DNA of 12,659 bases from Sporomusaceae bacterium UBA1887 (GTDB lineage: Bacteria > Bacillota > Negativicutes > Sporomusales > DSM-15969), in assembly GCA_002337925.1 (NCBI GenBank), contig DDHB01000021.1:1-12659 (forward strand). The letters are read 5' to 3'. A model generated the notes under the pieces. The model saw only the letters and a program-made list of their open reading frames with translations, was not told where the DNA came from and searched no databases. Position numbers and translations under genes: made by a program. This document shows positions 6,530 to 12,659 of the stretch, one piece after another; the stretch's first letter is position 1; the number at the start of each line of letters is the position of its first letter.

Positions 6530-6838
6530 ATGCTTCCCAGTAAAAGAAGTATTTTATTAGTAACGCTGATTTTAGTTATATCTGTTACAGCTTGGGTTAT
6601 GGCTGCCGGTCAAACAGTAGATCACCGCAGCGTTCTGTCCGGTCATGTACTGAGCGTTGTTAATCCGGGTGCAACTGTGCAGGAAGGAACGGTACTTGTT
6701 GTTGTTGGTACTCTCACGGGGCCCATTCCAGCGGCACGTGCCACAACAGATGGAGTTGTTAAGGAAGTGCTTGTAAAGCCTGGTGATATCATCCGTCAAG
6801 GGGATTTGGTCGTTCGTATTGAAGCGGCTCAAAAATAG
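6530..6838 (+). CDS. Small membrane-anchored or exported lipoyl/biotinyl-like hammerhead protein
   Basis: This 102-residue protein begins with a hydrophobic segment (about 8-26, ILLVTLILVISVTAWVMAAG) that is either a signal peptide or a membrane anchor. The rest reads as one lipoyl/biotinyl-type hammerhead in two half-motifs: SGHVLSVVNPGATVQEGTVL (37-56) and DGVVKEVLVKPGDIIRQGDL (74-93). In true carrier domains a lysine sits at the tip between the halves. Here the sequence is TLTGPIPAAR and the aligned position is G64, so it should not carry biotin or lipoate. Similar unmodified domains occur in HlyD/RND periplasmic adaptors, but there is no coiled-coil hairpin or membrane-proximal domain. 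GGAGGTGAT (6518-6526) supports ATG 6530. It is 42 bp after the NAGPA gene and 5 bp before the S55 gene, so it probably works with one or both. Function unknown. Confidence 0.8.
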   Translation: MLPSKRSILLVTLILVISVTAWVMAAGQTVDHRSVLSGHVLSVVNPGATVQEGTVLVVVGTLTGPIPAARATTDGVVKEVLVKPGDIIRQGDLVVRIEAAQK

Positions 6839-6843
6839 AGAGG

Positions 6844-8613
6844 ATGAGTGGATTGTCAATTGTACTTATTTGGCGCCGGTTGCTCACAGGAATACTGGCG
6901 CTGTTGTTTTTATTACCGGCAGCGGCTGTTTTTGCTGCCGACATAATGCCTGTGGATCAGGTTAAGACAGGGATGCATGGCATTGCCAAAACAGTAGTAA
7001 CAGGCAGTAAAATCGAAGAATTTGGTGTAGAAGTGCTCGGTATCATGAAGGATAAGGGACCGTCGGGCGATCTTATTCTTGTACGTGTATACGGAGATTT
7101 GATTGATCGTACTGGCGGCATTGCGCAAGGGATGAGCGGCAGTCCTGTCTACATTGACGGCAAACTTGTCGGAGCTGTTGCCTATGGCTGGTCACTTACC
7201 GACCACAAGGTGGGCATGGTTACTCCTATTCAGGATATGATGAAAATATGGGATATAACCGCTCCTTCCAATGTTCCTTTTGTACAGCAGGTATCGGAAG
7301 AGCTAGAGCCGGTGGCAACGCCGCTGATGGCTGCCGGATTTAGTGATCAAGCCATGAATATGTTGAAAGAAAAACTAAAACCTCTTAATTTTGTTCCCTA
7401 TGCTGTAGGCGCAGGATCAGAAGAGAATGCCCCGGAGCCTTTGCAGCCAGGCAGTGCTGTTGGTGTTGAGCTGGTAAGGGGCGATGTCAGTCTGGGTGCT
7501 TTGGGAACGGTGACCTATGTGGAAGGAGATAAAGTTCTGGCTTTTGGCCATCCTTTCATGAAAAAAGGAAATACCAATCTCTTCATGACGAATGCACAGA
7601 TCTATACCACAGTTAGTGGTCTGGAGAATTCATTTAAAGTAGGCACTACGGGACAAATGGTCGGGATTATTAACCAGGACCGTGGAGCTGGTGTCGCAGG
7701 GGTTACCGGACGGTATCCGGTAATTGTGCCTATGCGGATCATGGTGCATGATACGAATACCGGCAACAGCCGGGATGCTGCCGTTCAGATTGTACAGGAT
7801 GAACAATTGACGCCTGTGCTTGCGGCAAGCACTGTTTTCAGTGTGATTGATAAGACTCTTGACCGGGTAGGAGCAGGTACGGCCCGGGTAAGTTTTGAGA
7901 TTACCGGCAATCAGGCGCCTGTAGAGTCATTAAAACGGGAGAACATGTTTTATACTGCCGGAAATATTGGTGAATTGGCAATCGCTGAGCTCCATGAGGC
8001 GCTTACTATGCTCTTAAGCAACCAGTATAATCCGGTTGATATTATTGACGTAAAAGTCAATGTCGGTATCGACAGCGAACGCAAGACAGCCGCGATTACC
8101 GAGGCAAGAGCTGCTGTGGCTGCTGCCCGCCCGGGGGATACTGTACCAATCACTGTAAAATTGAAACCATTTAGGGGCGAACCCATTACGCGAGTAGTGA
8201 ATTTCGTTGTTCCGAAGAATCAGCCAGCAGGCCCATTGACCTTGGAGGTCCGGGGCGGTGGGATGGTCCCTCTCCTTTACATTTTAAAAGGGCAGGGAAT
8301 GGACAGTGAGCTGATTAAGTTAACCAGGAAGCAACAGTCCTTCGCTGAGACGGTTGCCGAACTGGCAAACCGGGATCGCAATAATGATCTGGTAGTAGAA
8401 GTGATGGATATGAATTTTGAAGGTCTTGCCGAAGGCGGCATGATGCCTCAGACCGGTAAAGTGAAGAAGCCGGCAGTTGAACTGGAGCCTCAGCTTTCCC
8501 AGCTTGCTAAAAAGGGCGGCGACAGTAAAAATAAGTATTTTATCACAACTGACTATATCATTGAGAGCGATACTCAGGTAATGCTGCAAATTGTAACTGA
8601 CGAAAAGAAATAA
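6844..8613 (+). CDS. SpoIVB/S55-family periplasmic protein with permuted domain order
   Basis: The product has 589 residues. A signal peptide or anchor covers about 10-32 (LLTGILALLFLLPAAAVFAA). Residues 36-117 resemble the serine half of the SpoIVB peptidase (S55) domain: TGMHGIAKTVVTGSKIEEFG, then DRTGGIAQGMSGSPVYIDGK, with S98 as the expected nucleophile. Residues about 205-290 resemble the histidine half: VSLGALGTVTYVEGDKVLAFGHPF with H236, then GTTGQMVGIINQDRGAG. In SpoIVB the histidine half comes first. No PDZ domain is obvious. The C-terminal 290-589 is beta-rich in feel and unrecognised. The SpoIVB catalytic aspartate is not clearly placed; D85 and D88 are near. ATG 6844 abuts the purine-rich site, so TTG 6853 is a possible alternative start. 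SpoIVB acts in sporulation; this gene's envelope neighbours argue for another role. It ends its unit before a strong terminator. Confidence 0.85.
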   Translation: MSGLSIVLIWRRLLTGILALLFLLPAAAVFAADIMPVDQVKTGMHGIAKTVVTGSKIEEFGVEVLGIMKDKGPSGDLILVRVYGDLIDRTGGIAQGMSGSPVYIDGKLVGAVAYGWSLTDHKVGMVTPIQDMMKIWDITAPSNVPFVQQVSEELEPVATPLMAAGFSDQAMNMLKEKLKPLNFVPYAVGAGSEENAPEPLQPGSAVGVELVRGDVSLGALGTVTYVEGDKVLAFGHPFMKKGNTNLFMTNAQIYTTVSGLENSFKVGTTGQMVGIINQDRGAGVAGVTGRYPVIVPMRIMVHDTNTGNSRDAAVQIVQDEQLTPVLAASTVFSVIDKTLDRVGAGTARVSFEITGNQAPVESLKRENMFYTAGNIGELAIAELHEALTMLLSNQYNPVDIIDVKVNVGIDSERKTAAITEARAAVAAARPGDTVPITVKLKPFRGEPITRVVNFVVPKNQPAGPLTLEVRGGGMVPLLYILKGQGMDSELIKLTRKQQSFAETVAELANRDRNNDLVVEVMDMNFEGLAEGGMMPQTGKVKKPAVELEPQLSQLAKKGGDSKNKYFITTDYIIESDTQVMLQIVTDEKK

Positions 8614-8619
8614 AGTAGT

Positions 8620-8650
8620 AAGAGCACCTTCTTCGGAAGGTGCTCTTTTT
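8620..8650 (+). terminator. Strong intrinsic terminator after the S55 gene
   Basis: AAGAGCACCTTC (8620-8631) pairs perfectly over 12 bp with GAAGGTGCTCTT (8636-8647). The loop is UUCG closed by C-G, and TTT follows. It begins six bases after the stop codon and separates this unit from the Mla operon. Confidence 0.93.
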
Positions 8651-8781
8651 GCAGGGTAAAATCCACCAGCTCCGAAAAAAGGGGTTTAGCAGGGAATTAT
8701 CCGTAAAGTATGGAATAAAACCAAGTAAATGAAATAGTAATGTATTGCCGCTATGTGCTGCAGCGGATAGGGGGAGCAAAA
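8651..8781 (+). other. Intergenic leader upstream of mlaE
   Basis: This 131-bp stretch should hold the promoter of the Mla operon, since a strong terminator precedes it. I see no convincing -35/-10 pair. A small hairpin, CCGCT (8748-8752) with AGCGG (8762-8766), ends three bases before the mlaE ribosome site and might affect its access. Confidence 0.4.
8769..8776 (+). promoter_or_regulatory. Ribosome binding site fixing the mlaE start
   Basis: AGGGGGAG lies five bases before ATG 8782. The in-frame ATG at 8740 would add 14 residues that are not typical of the family and has no ribosome site. Confidence 0.75.
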
Positions 8782-9552
8782 ATGATCATAGCATTGCTGG
8801 AACAATTGGGGCACATGGTACTGGTACAAATGGAAAGAATGGGCCGCGTTGTCTTGCTGTTTGTTGAAGCGCTCATGCATTTGCGGCGACTAAACGTCCG
8901 GCATTGCCTGCAACAGATGTCGCACTTAGGCGTAGACTCACTGCCTATTGTAATGTTGACAATGCTGTTTACCGGTATGGTCATGACGTTGCAGAGTGCC
9001 CAGGAATTTATTAAATATGGTGCTCAGTCTTCGGTAGGAGGCGTCGTATCGATTGCTATGGGCCGGGAATTGGCACCGGTGCTTACGGGGGTAGTCGTTG
9101 CCGGACGTGTGGGAGCGGCGATAACAGCGGAAATCGGTTCCATGAAAGTCACAGAACAGATTGATGCCTTGCGCGTTATGGCCACTAATCCCGTTGCATA
9201 TCTGGTGGTGCCCCGGCTGGTAGCGTGTGCGCTCATGATGCCTATATTAGTCGTATTTGCCGACTTAATTGGCACAATCGGCGGCTACCTAGTAGCTACT
9301 CTCCATGCTGGTATCGGTTCTTTTACGTATTTACAGTCTATTAAAGTATTTACTGTGATTAATGACATAACGGGCGGAATGGTTAAATCCATGTTTTTTG
9401 GTGCCATTATTGCCATAATTGGCTGCTATAAAGGCCTGACAACGGCTGCAGGGGCTGAAGGAGTGGGGAAAGCCACTACCGGTTCAGTAGTAACCTCCAT
9501 TATTCTTATTTTTATCAGCAATTATTTCTTATCATTGGTACTATACCGATAG
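8782..9552 (+). CDS. mlaE: MlaE-type phospholipid ABC transporter permease
   Basis: MlaE is the inner-membrane permease of the Mla system, which moves phospholipids between inner and outer membranes with MlaF and MlaD. From ATG 8782 the product has 256 residues, the normal family size. An amphipathic N-terminal helix is followed by hydrophobic segments at about 51-71, 94-110, 150-172, 205-220 and 235-254. The family core is MGRELAPVLTGVVVAGRVGAAITAEIGSM in pieces (about 93-121), then VTEQIDALRVMATNP (123-137) and the YLVVPRLVACALMMPILV segment (140-157). A longer form starting at 8740 is unlikely. It is the first gene of the mlaEFD operon, 22 bp before mlaF. Confidence 0.95.
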   Translation: MIIALLEQLGHMVLVQMERMGRVVLLFVEALMHLRRLNVRHCLQQMSHLGVDSLPIVMLTMLFTGMVMTLQSAQEFIKYGAQSSVGGVVSIAMGRELAPVLTGVVVAGRVGAAITAEIGSMKVTEQIDALRVMATNPVAYLVVPRLVACALMMPILVVFADLIGTIGGYLVATLHAGIGSFTYLQSIKVFTVINDITGGMVKSMFFGAIIAIIGCYKGLTTAAGAEGVGKATTGSVVTSIILIFISNYFLSLVLYR

Positions 9553-9574
9553 TAACCTGCCGAAGAGGTGGAAC

Positions 9575-10336
9575 ATGATTAAATTAAGCAACATTCATAT
9601 GAATTTTGGCGGCAAAAAAGTCCTAGACAATATTAATCTGGAAATTGCCGAAAAAGAGACAATGGTTATTATCGGACCAAGCGGTTCAGGTAAGAGTACA
9701 CTGCTGCGCCTGATCATCGGTTTGCTGCGTCCTACCAGTGGTCAAGTATGGATTAATGACCAGGAAGTCACTGCTATGAGCGAAGACCAATTAAATGAGC
9801 TTCGCCGCCACATGGGGATGGTCTTTCAATATTCGGCATTGTTTGACTCGATGACGGTAGGGGAAAATGTAGCATTTGGGTTACGGCAGCATACCGATTT
9901 GACTGAAGAGGAAATTTCTTCAGTAGTCAGACGCAAATTGCGTATGGTGGGGCTGTGGGGACAGGAAAATGTTATGCCGAATGAACTGTCAGGCGGTATG
10001 AAAAAAAGAGTCAGTCTAGCCCGGGCTATTGCCCTTAATCCCAAAATTGTGTTATATGACGAACCCACTGCCGGACTTGATCCGGTTAAATCCAGTGCGA
10101 TTGACAGATTGATTAGCAGTACAAAACGGATGCTGGGAGTTACATCAGTCGTAGTGACGCATGATATGAACTCTGCCTTCACTGTAGCCGACCGGATTGC
10201 TATGATCTATGACGGTCAGATTATTGAAGTGGGGACGCCGGAAGAATTTCAACAATCGGTTAATCCGAAAGTGCAGCAATTTATTCACGGCTGGAAATCG
10301 CCGGGATTACCGGTCAAAAGGAGGCAAAAAGCATGA
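9575..10336 (+). CDS. mlaF: MlaF-type phospholipid ABC transporter ATPase
   Basis: MlaF is the cytoplasmic ATPase that powers MlaE. The product has 253 residues with every ABC motif intact: Walker A GPSGSGKST at 34-42, Q-loop Q85 in MVFQYSALFDSMTV, signature LSGGMKKR at 138-145, Walker B IVLYDEPTAGLDP at 158-170 (D162, E163), and H-loop H196 in VVTHDM. The FQYSALFDSMTV region and LSGGM signature are typical of the Mla/Ttg2 ATPases rather than sugar or amino-acid importers. AGAGG at 9564-9568 supports ATG 9575. Its stop overlaps the mlaD start in an ATGA arrangement, implying coupled translation. No mlaB or mlaC follows, which fits a reduced Mla system. Confidence 0.95.
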   Translation: MIKLSNIHMNFGGKKVLDNINLEIAEKETMVIIGPSGSGKSTLLRLIIGLLRPTSGQVWINDQEVTAMSEDQLNELRRHMGMVFQYSALFDSMTVGENVAFGLRQHTDLTEEEISSVVRRKLRMVGLWGQENVMPNELSGGMKKRVSLARAIALNPKIVLYDEPTAGLDPVKSSAIDRLISSTKRMLGVTSVVVTHDMNSAFTVADRIAMIYDGQIIEVGTPEEFQQSVNPKVQQFIHGWKSPGLPVKRRQKA

Positions 10337-11610
10337 ATATGTCAACAGAAGCAAAGGTCGGTGCAGTAACGCTGATTGCTCTCCTCTTGCTTGGCTTTAT
10401 GGTAGTGCATATTGGAGGTTTCAGCTTTGGCGATAAAGGATATCCTGTTCAGGCTGTCTTTAGCCATGTAGGCGGGTTAAAAGAGGGCAATGTTGTCCGG
10501 TATGCCGGAGTAGATGTGGGTCGGGTACAGCAGGTGCAAATTATTCCGGAGGGAGTCAAGGTCCTGCTGATTATTAACCCTGACACAAAAATTCCTGAAG
10601 GCTCTCATTTTACCATTGGTACTGACGGCTTGTTAGGGGAGAAGTTTATTAATATAGCTCCACCGCCTAAAAGCTCTGGTTTTATTGGCCCTAATGCTCT
10701 TGTGAAAGGCGAGGAGCCCCAGGGACTGGACACTCTTATCACCAATGCTGATAAAGTCTTAGCGGATATTCAAAAACTGGTACAGTCGTTGAATGAAGTT
10801 ATCGGTGATGACAAAGTGAAGGCGGCTCTCAAAGATTCCATGCTCAATTCAAAGGAGATTACTGCCAACCTAAATCGCTTAAGTGCCTCTCTTGCACGTA
10901 TGGCAGAGTCCAATGAACAGGACACGCACACCATGATTACGAATCTGGCAGCGATGTCGCAGTCGCTGCGCGATGTTGCCGGCAGAGTGGACAACATGAT
11001 GACCAATATCGATAACAACGGTCAGACGGCTGCTGACTTACGGGAAATGATCAGCAATTTGAAGACAACTAGTTCCCGTGTCGAAAAAATGGCTGCATCT
11101 CTGGAAGGAGTAGTGACTGATCCGGAAAGCTCCCGGAACATCAAAGATACGTTGAAAAATGCACGGGAAGCATCGGAAAAGGCAAACAAAATGTTAAATT
11201 CGGTAAGTGATATTGAAACAGAAGTCAACGCTGAATTACTCTATAATACAGACAGCGGCAAATACCAGAGCAATGCTGATGTTAAAATCAGTACTTCACC
11301 AAAAGACTTTGCCGTTGTTGGTGTAACTCATATCGGAGAGAATGAGAAACTTAACTTGCAGGTTGGCAAGACAAATGGTTCTTTTGCCAGCCGTGCCGGT
11401 ATTATGGAAGGTAAGGCAGGGATTGGCTTTGATGCGAATACCAGTGGCCCTCTCAGACTGTCGGTGGATGTATATGATCCCAATGATGTGCGTTATAAGC
11501 TGCGAACAGAGTTCCAGTTAGCGCCCGATATCTTCGTCGTTGGCCAAAGGACGAAACCCGATCGTGAGGGCGAGACAGGGAGTTACGTTGGCCTTAGACA
11601 TACTTTTTGA
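10333..11610 (+). CDS. mlaD: MlaD-type MCE protein with helical stalk and C-terminal beta-barrel-like domain
   Basis: The MCE-domain protein of the Mla system, 425 residues against about 180 in E. coli MlaD. Residues about 10-30 are the inner-membrane anchor. Residues about 36-112 are one MCE domain (YPVQAVFSHVGGLKEGNVVRY, GVDVGRVQQV, then GTDGLLGEKFINI). Residues about 130-298 look helical or coiled-coil, rich in A/L/S/N/M heptads. Residues about 298-425 look like eight to ten short alternating strands (for example ADVKIS, FAVVGVTHIG, KLNLQVGK, LRLSVDVYD, YKLRTEFQL, YVGLRHTF), and the last residue is phenylalanine as in outer-membrane barrels. This matches the trans-envelope MlaD described for Veillonella parvula. 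AAGGAGG at 10318-10324 favours ATG 10333 over ATG 10339. The beta-barrel call is from pattern only. Confidence 0.92.
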   Translation: MNMSTEAKVGAVTLIALLLLGFMVVHIGGFSFGDKGYPVQAVFSHVGGLKEGNVVRYAGVDVGRVQQVQIIPEGVKVLLIINPDTKIPEGSHFTIGTDGLLGEKFINIAPPPKSSGFIGPNALVKGEEPQGLDTLITNADKVLADIQKLVQSLNEVIGDDKVKAALKDSMLNSKEITANLNRLSASLARMAESNEQDTHTMITNLAAMSQSLRDVAGRVDNMMTNIDNNGQTAADLREMISNLKTTSSRVEKMAASLEGVVTDPESSRNIKDTLKNAREASEKANKMLNSVSDIETEVNAELLYNTDSGKYQSNADVKISTSPKDFAVVGVTHIGENEKLNLQVGKTNGSFASRAGIMEGKAGIGFDANTSGPLRLSVDVYDPNDVRYKLRTEFQLAPDIFVVGQRTKPDREGETGSYVGLRHTF

Positions 11611-11640
11611 TTGACACTGAAAAATGATTGGACATATAAT
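11611..11640 (+). promoter_or_regulatory. Near-consensus housekeeping promoter for tolC
   Basis: A perfect TTGACA (11611-11616), starting immediately after the mlaD stop codon, and a perfect TATAAT (11635-11640) are 18 bp apart. Transcription should start near 11647. This makes tolC transcription separable from the Mla operon; no terminator was seen between them. Confidence 0.85.
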
Positions 11641-11653
11641 GGAAATAGACTGC

Positions 11654-11667
11654 TGACTAATTAGTCA
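11654..11667. promoter_or_regulatory. Perfect 14-bp palindrome, probable operator
   Basis: TGACTAATTAGTCA is a perfect palindrome centred about 20 bp downstream of the -10 box, so a bound protein would block early transcription. Symmetric TTAG/CTAA-type sites are typical of MarR-family repressors, but the regulator is not in the window and the assignment is inference. Confidence 0.6.
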
Positions 11668-11687
11668 TTTTGTAGGGGGAATAGTAC

Positions 11688-12659
11688 ATGATCAGACAGA
11701 AAAATTGGAAAAAGCGCCTTACTGCTGCTTTAGCTGGTGGCGTTTTTATACTTAGCACAGCAGCTGCATGGGCCGCTCCGGTAGAACTGACACTGGATGA
11801 AGCTGTCGCTTTGGCACTTCAGAATAATTCGGATATTAAAATTTCCGAATCGGAAAGAGAAAAGGCTGACTGGGCGGTAAGTGAAGCTAAGGCAGGCAAA
11901 AAGCCATCGGTAAATTATAATTTTACCGGATCATACACTGATTCTAATGCTACCAAACTTAATGGTAACAAAGAAAACTATGATAACAAAATAGCATTGA
12001 CCTTGCCACTCTATACTGGCGGCAAAGTAGAAGGCTCCATTGAAGCTGCTAAATTAGGCTTAAAGTCGGCTGACCTCGGCATAGAAAAAGCTAAACAGCA
12101 AATAAAACTGGACGCAACTACCGGTTATTTCAACATTTTACAAACCGCCAATTTAGTGAAAGTTGCCCAGGAATCAGTTGATGGCTTAACCGCACATTTG
12201 AAAAATGTCCAGGCTCAATATGATGTAGGTACTGTAGCCAAGTCAGACATGCTGCGCTCTGAAGTCGAACTGGCTGATGCCGATCAAAAATTGATTATCG
12301 CCAAAAACAATCTTGAACTGGCAGTAGCCAGCTTTAACAATGTCACCGGCTTACCGCTTGATACGCAAATAAATCCTAAACAGTCCGCATTGGCTTATAT
12401 GGCCAATAATCAAACGCTGAGTGACAGCATTACCTATTCTCTTGCCAACCGGCCGGAGGTAGCCCAGGCTGATGCCAATGTGGCAGTCGCTAAACAACAA
12501 ATTAAAATTGCCGGTGCTGATAAAAAACCAACAGTATCTTTGACCGGCTATACTGACTGGAATGACACAGACTTACCGGGAGCAGACAATGATAATTGGG
12601 GTGCCAGTGTAACCGCCAGTTACAAACTGTTTGACTCGGGATTGGCCAAATCCAAAGTA
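11688..12659 (+). CDS. tolC: TolC-family outer-membrane efflux protein (3' end outside window)
   Basis: TolC-type proteins form trimeric outer-membrane channels with a long periplasmic helical tunnel, used by efflux pumps and type I secretion. The window holds the first 324 codons without a stop; a full protein is usually 400-480 residues. A signal peptide covers about 1-30 (LAGGVFILSTAAAWA|AP). The first OEP repeat begins VELTLDEAVALALQNNSDIK, followed by a beta region and PLYTGGKVEGSIEAAKLGLK. A helical pair follows, with YFNILQTANLVKVAQESVDG and GTVAKSDMLRSEVELADADQ. A second repeat begins near SLANRPEVAQADANVAVAKQ and runs into LTGYTDW and the ASYKLFDSG segment. AGGGGGA at 11674-11680 supports ATG 11688. 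It follows mlaD by 77 bp under its own promoter. The symbol is family-level; the pump partner is not visible. Confidence 0.9.
   Translation, partial: MIRQKNWKKRLTAALAGGVFILSTAAAWAAPVELTLDEAVALALQNNSDIKISESEREKADWAVSEAKAGKKPSVNYNFTGSYTDSNATKLNGNKENYDNKIALTLPLYTGGKVEGSIEAAKLGLKSADLGIEKAKQQIKLDATTGYFNILQTANLVKVAQESVDGLTAHLKNVQAQYDVGTVAKSDMLRSEVELADADQKLIIAKNNLELAVASFNNVTGLPLDTQINPKQSALAYMANNQTLSDSITYSLANRPEVAQADANVAVAKQQIKIAGADKKPTVSLTGYTDWNDTDLPGADNDNWGASVTASYKLFDSGLAKSKV

Noticed and set aside
6783..6965. 60-codon + strand frame overlapping the hammerhead and S55 genes
   Set aside because: It is an out-of-frame shadow of two well-supported genes.
8740..8781. ATG 8740 as start of mlaE
   Set aside because: No ribosome site; ATG 8782 has AGGGGGAG five bases upstream and gives the usual MlaE length.
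9063..9080. Sigma-54-like TGGCAC-N5-CTTA motif inside mlaE
   Set aside because: The -12 GC is missing, and it is internal to a conserved coding block with no gene start downstream.

Overview
The window reads as part of a chromosome from a diderm Firmicute, most likely a Negativicute of the Sporomusa/Pelosinus kind. This is inferred from gene content, with no database check. Three things point there: Firmicute-style GGAGG/AGGTG ribosome sites; a SpoIVB-type (S55) protein, a family typical of Firmicutes; and true outer-membrane machinery (flagellar L and P rings, Mla lipid transport, a TolC-type channel). All recognisable genes are on the + strand.

Region 1 (1-625) is a degenerate tandem array of a roughly 181-189 bp non-coding repeat. 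Region 2 (about 626-4736) is a flagellar operon, flgG-flgA-flgH-flgI-flgJ, for the distal rod, the P and L rings and a rod-capping protein. It is preceded by a long leader with a possible sigma-28/SigD-like promoter. Region 3 (4737-5056) holds a large imperfect inverted repeat, two further pieces of the region 1 repeat family, and a strong hairpin terminator close to the next start codon.

Region 4 (5057-8650) is an envelope unit of unknown function, closed by a UUCG-loop terminator. It encodes an exported AMIN + phosphodiester-glycosidase (NAGPA) protein, a 102-residue membrane-anchored or exported lipoyl-like 'hammerhead' protein without the modifiable lysine, and a 589-residue S55-family protein. 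In that last protein the serine half of the domain comes before the histidine half, the reverse of SpoIVB.

Region 5 (8782-11610) is a compact mlaE-mlaF-mlaD operon for phospholipid traffic. Its MlaD is very long: an N-terminal anchor, one MCE domain, a long helical segment, and a C-terminal beta-rich domain ending in phenylalanine. That is the trans-envelope bridge layout described for Veillonella. Region 6 (11611-12659) is a tolC-like gene cut by the window edge. It has its own near-consensus promoter and a perfect 14-bp palindrome just downstream of the -10 box that looks like a repressor operator.

Together the genes serve the cell envelope: rings that pass the flagellar rod through the wall and outer membrane, phospholipid exchange between membranes, an export channel, and a probable periplasmic wall or polysaccharide-processing unit. 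The points most worth following are the permuted S55 protein and its two partners, the barrel-ended MlaD, the non-lipidated FlgH, the operator at tolC, and the repeat family on both sides of the flagellar operon.
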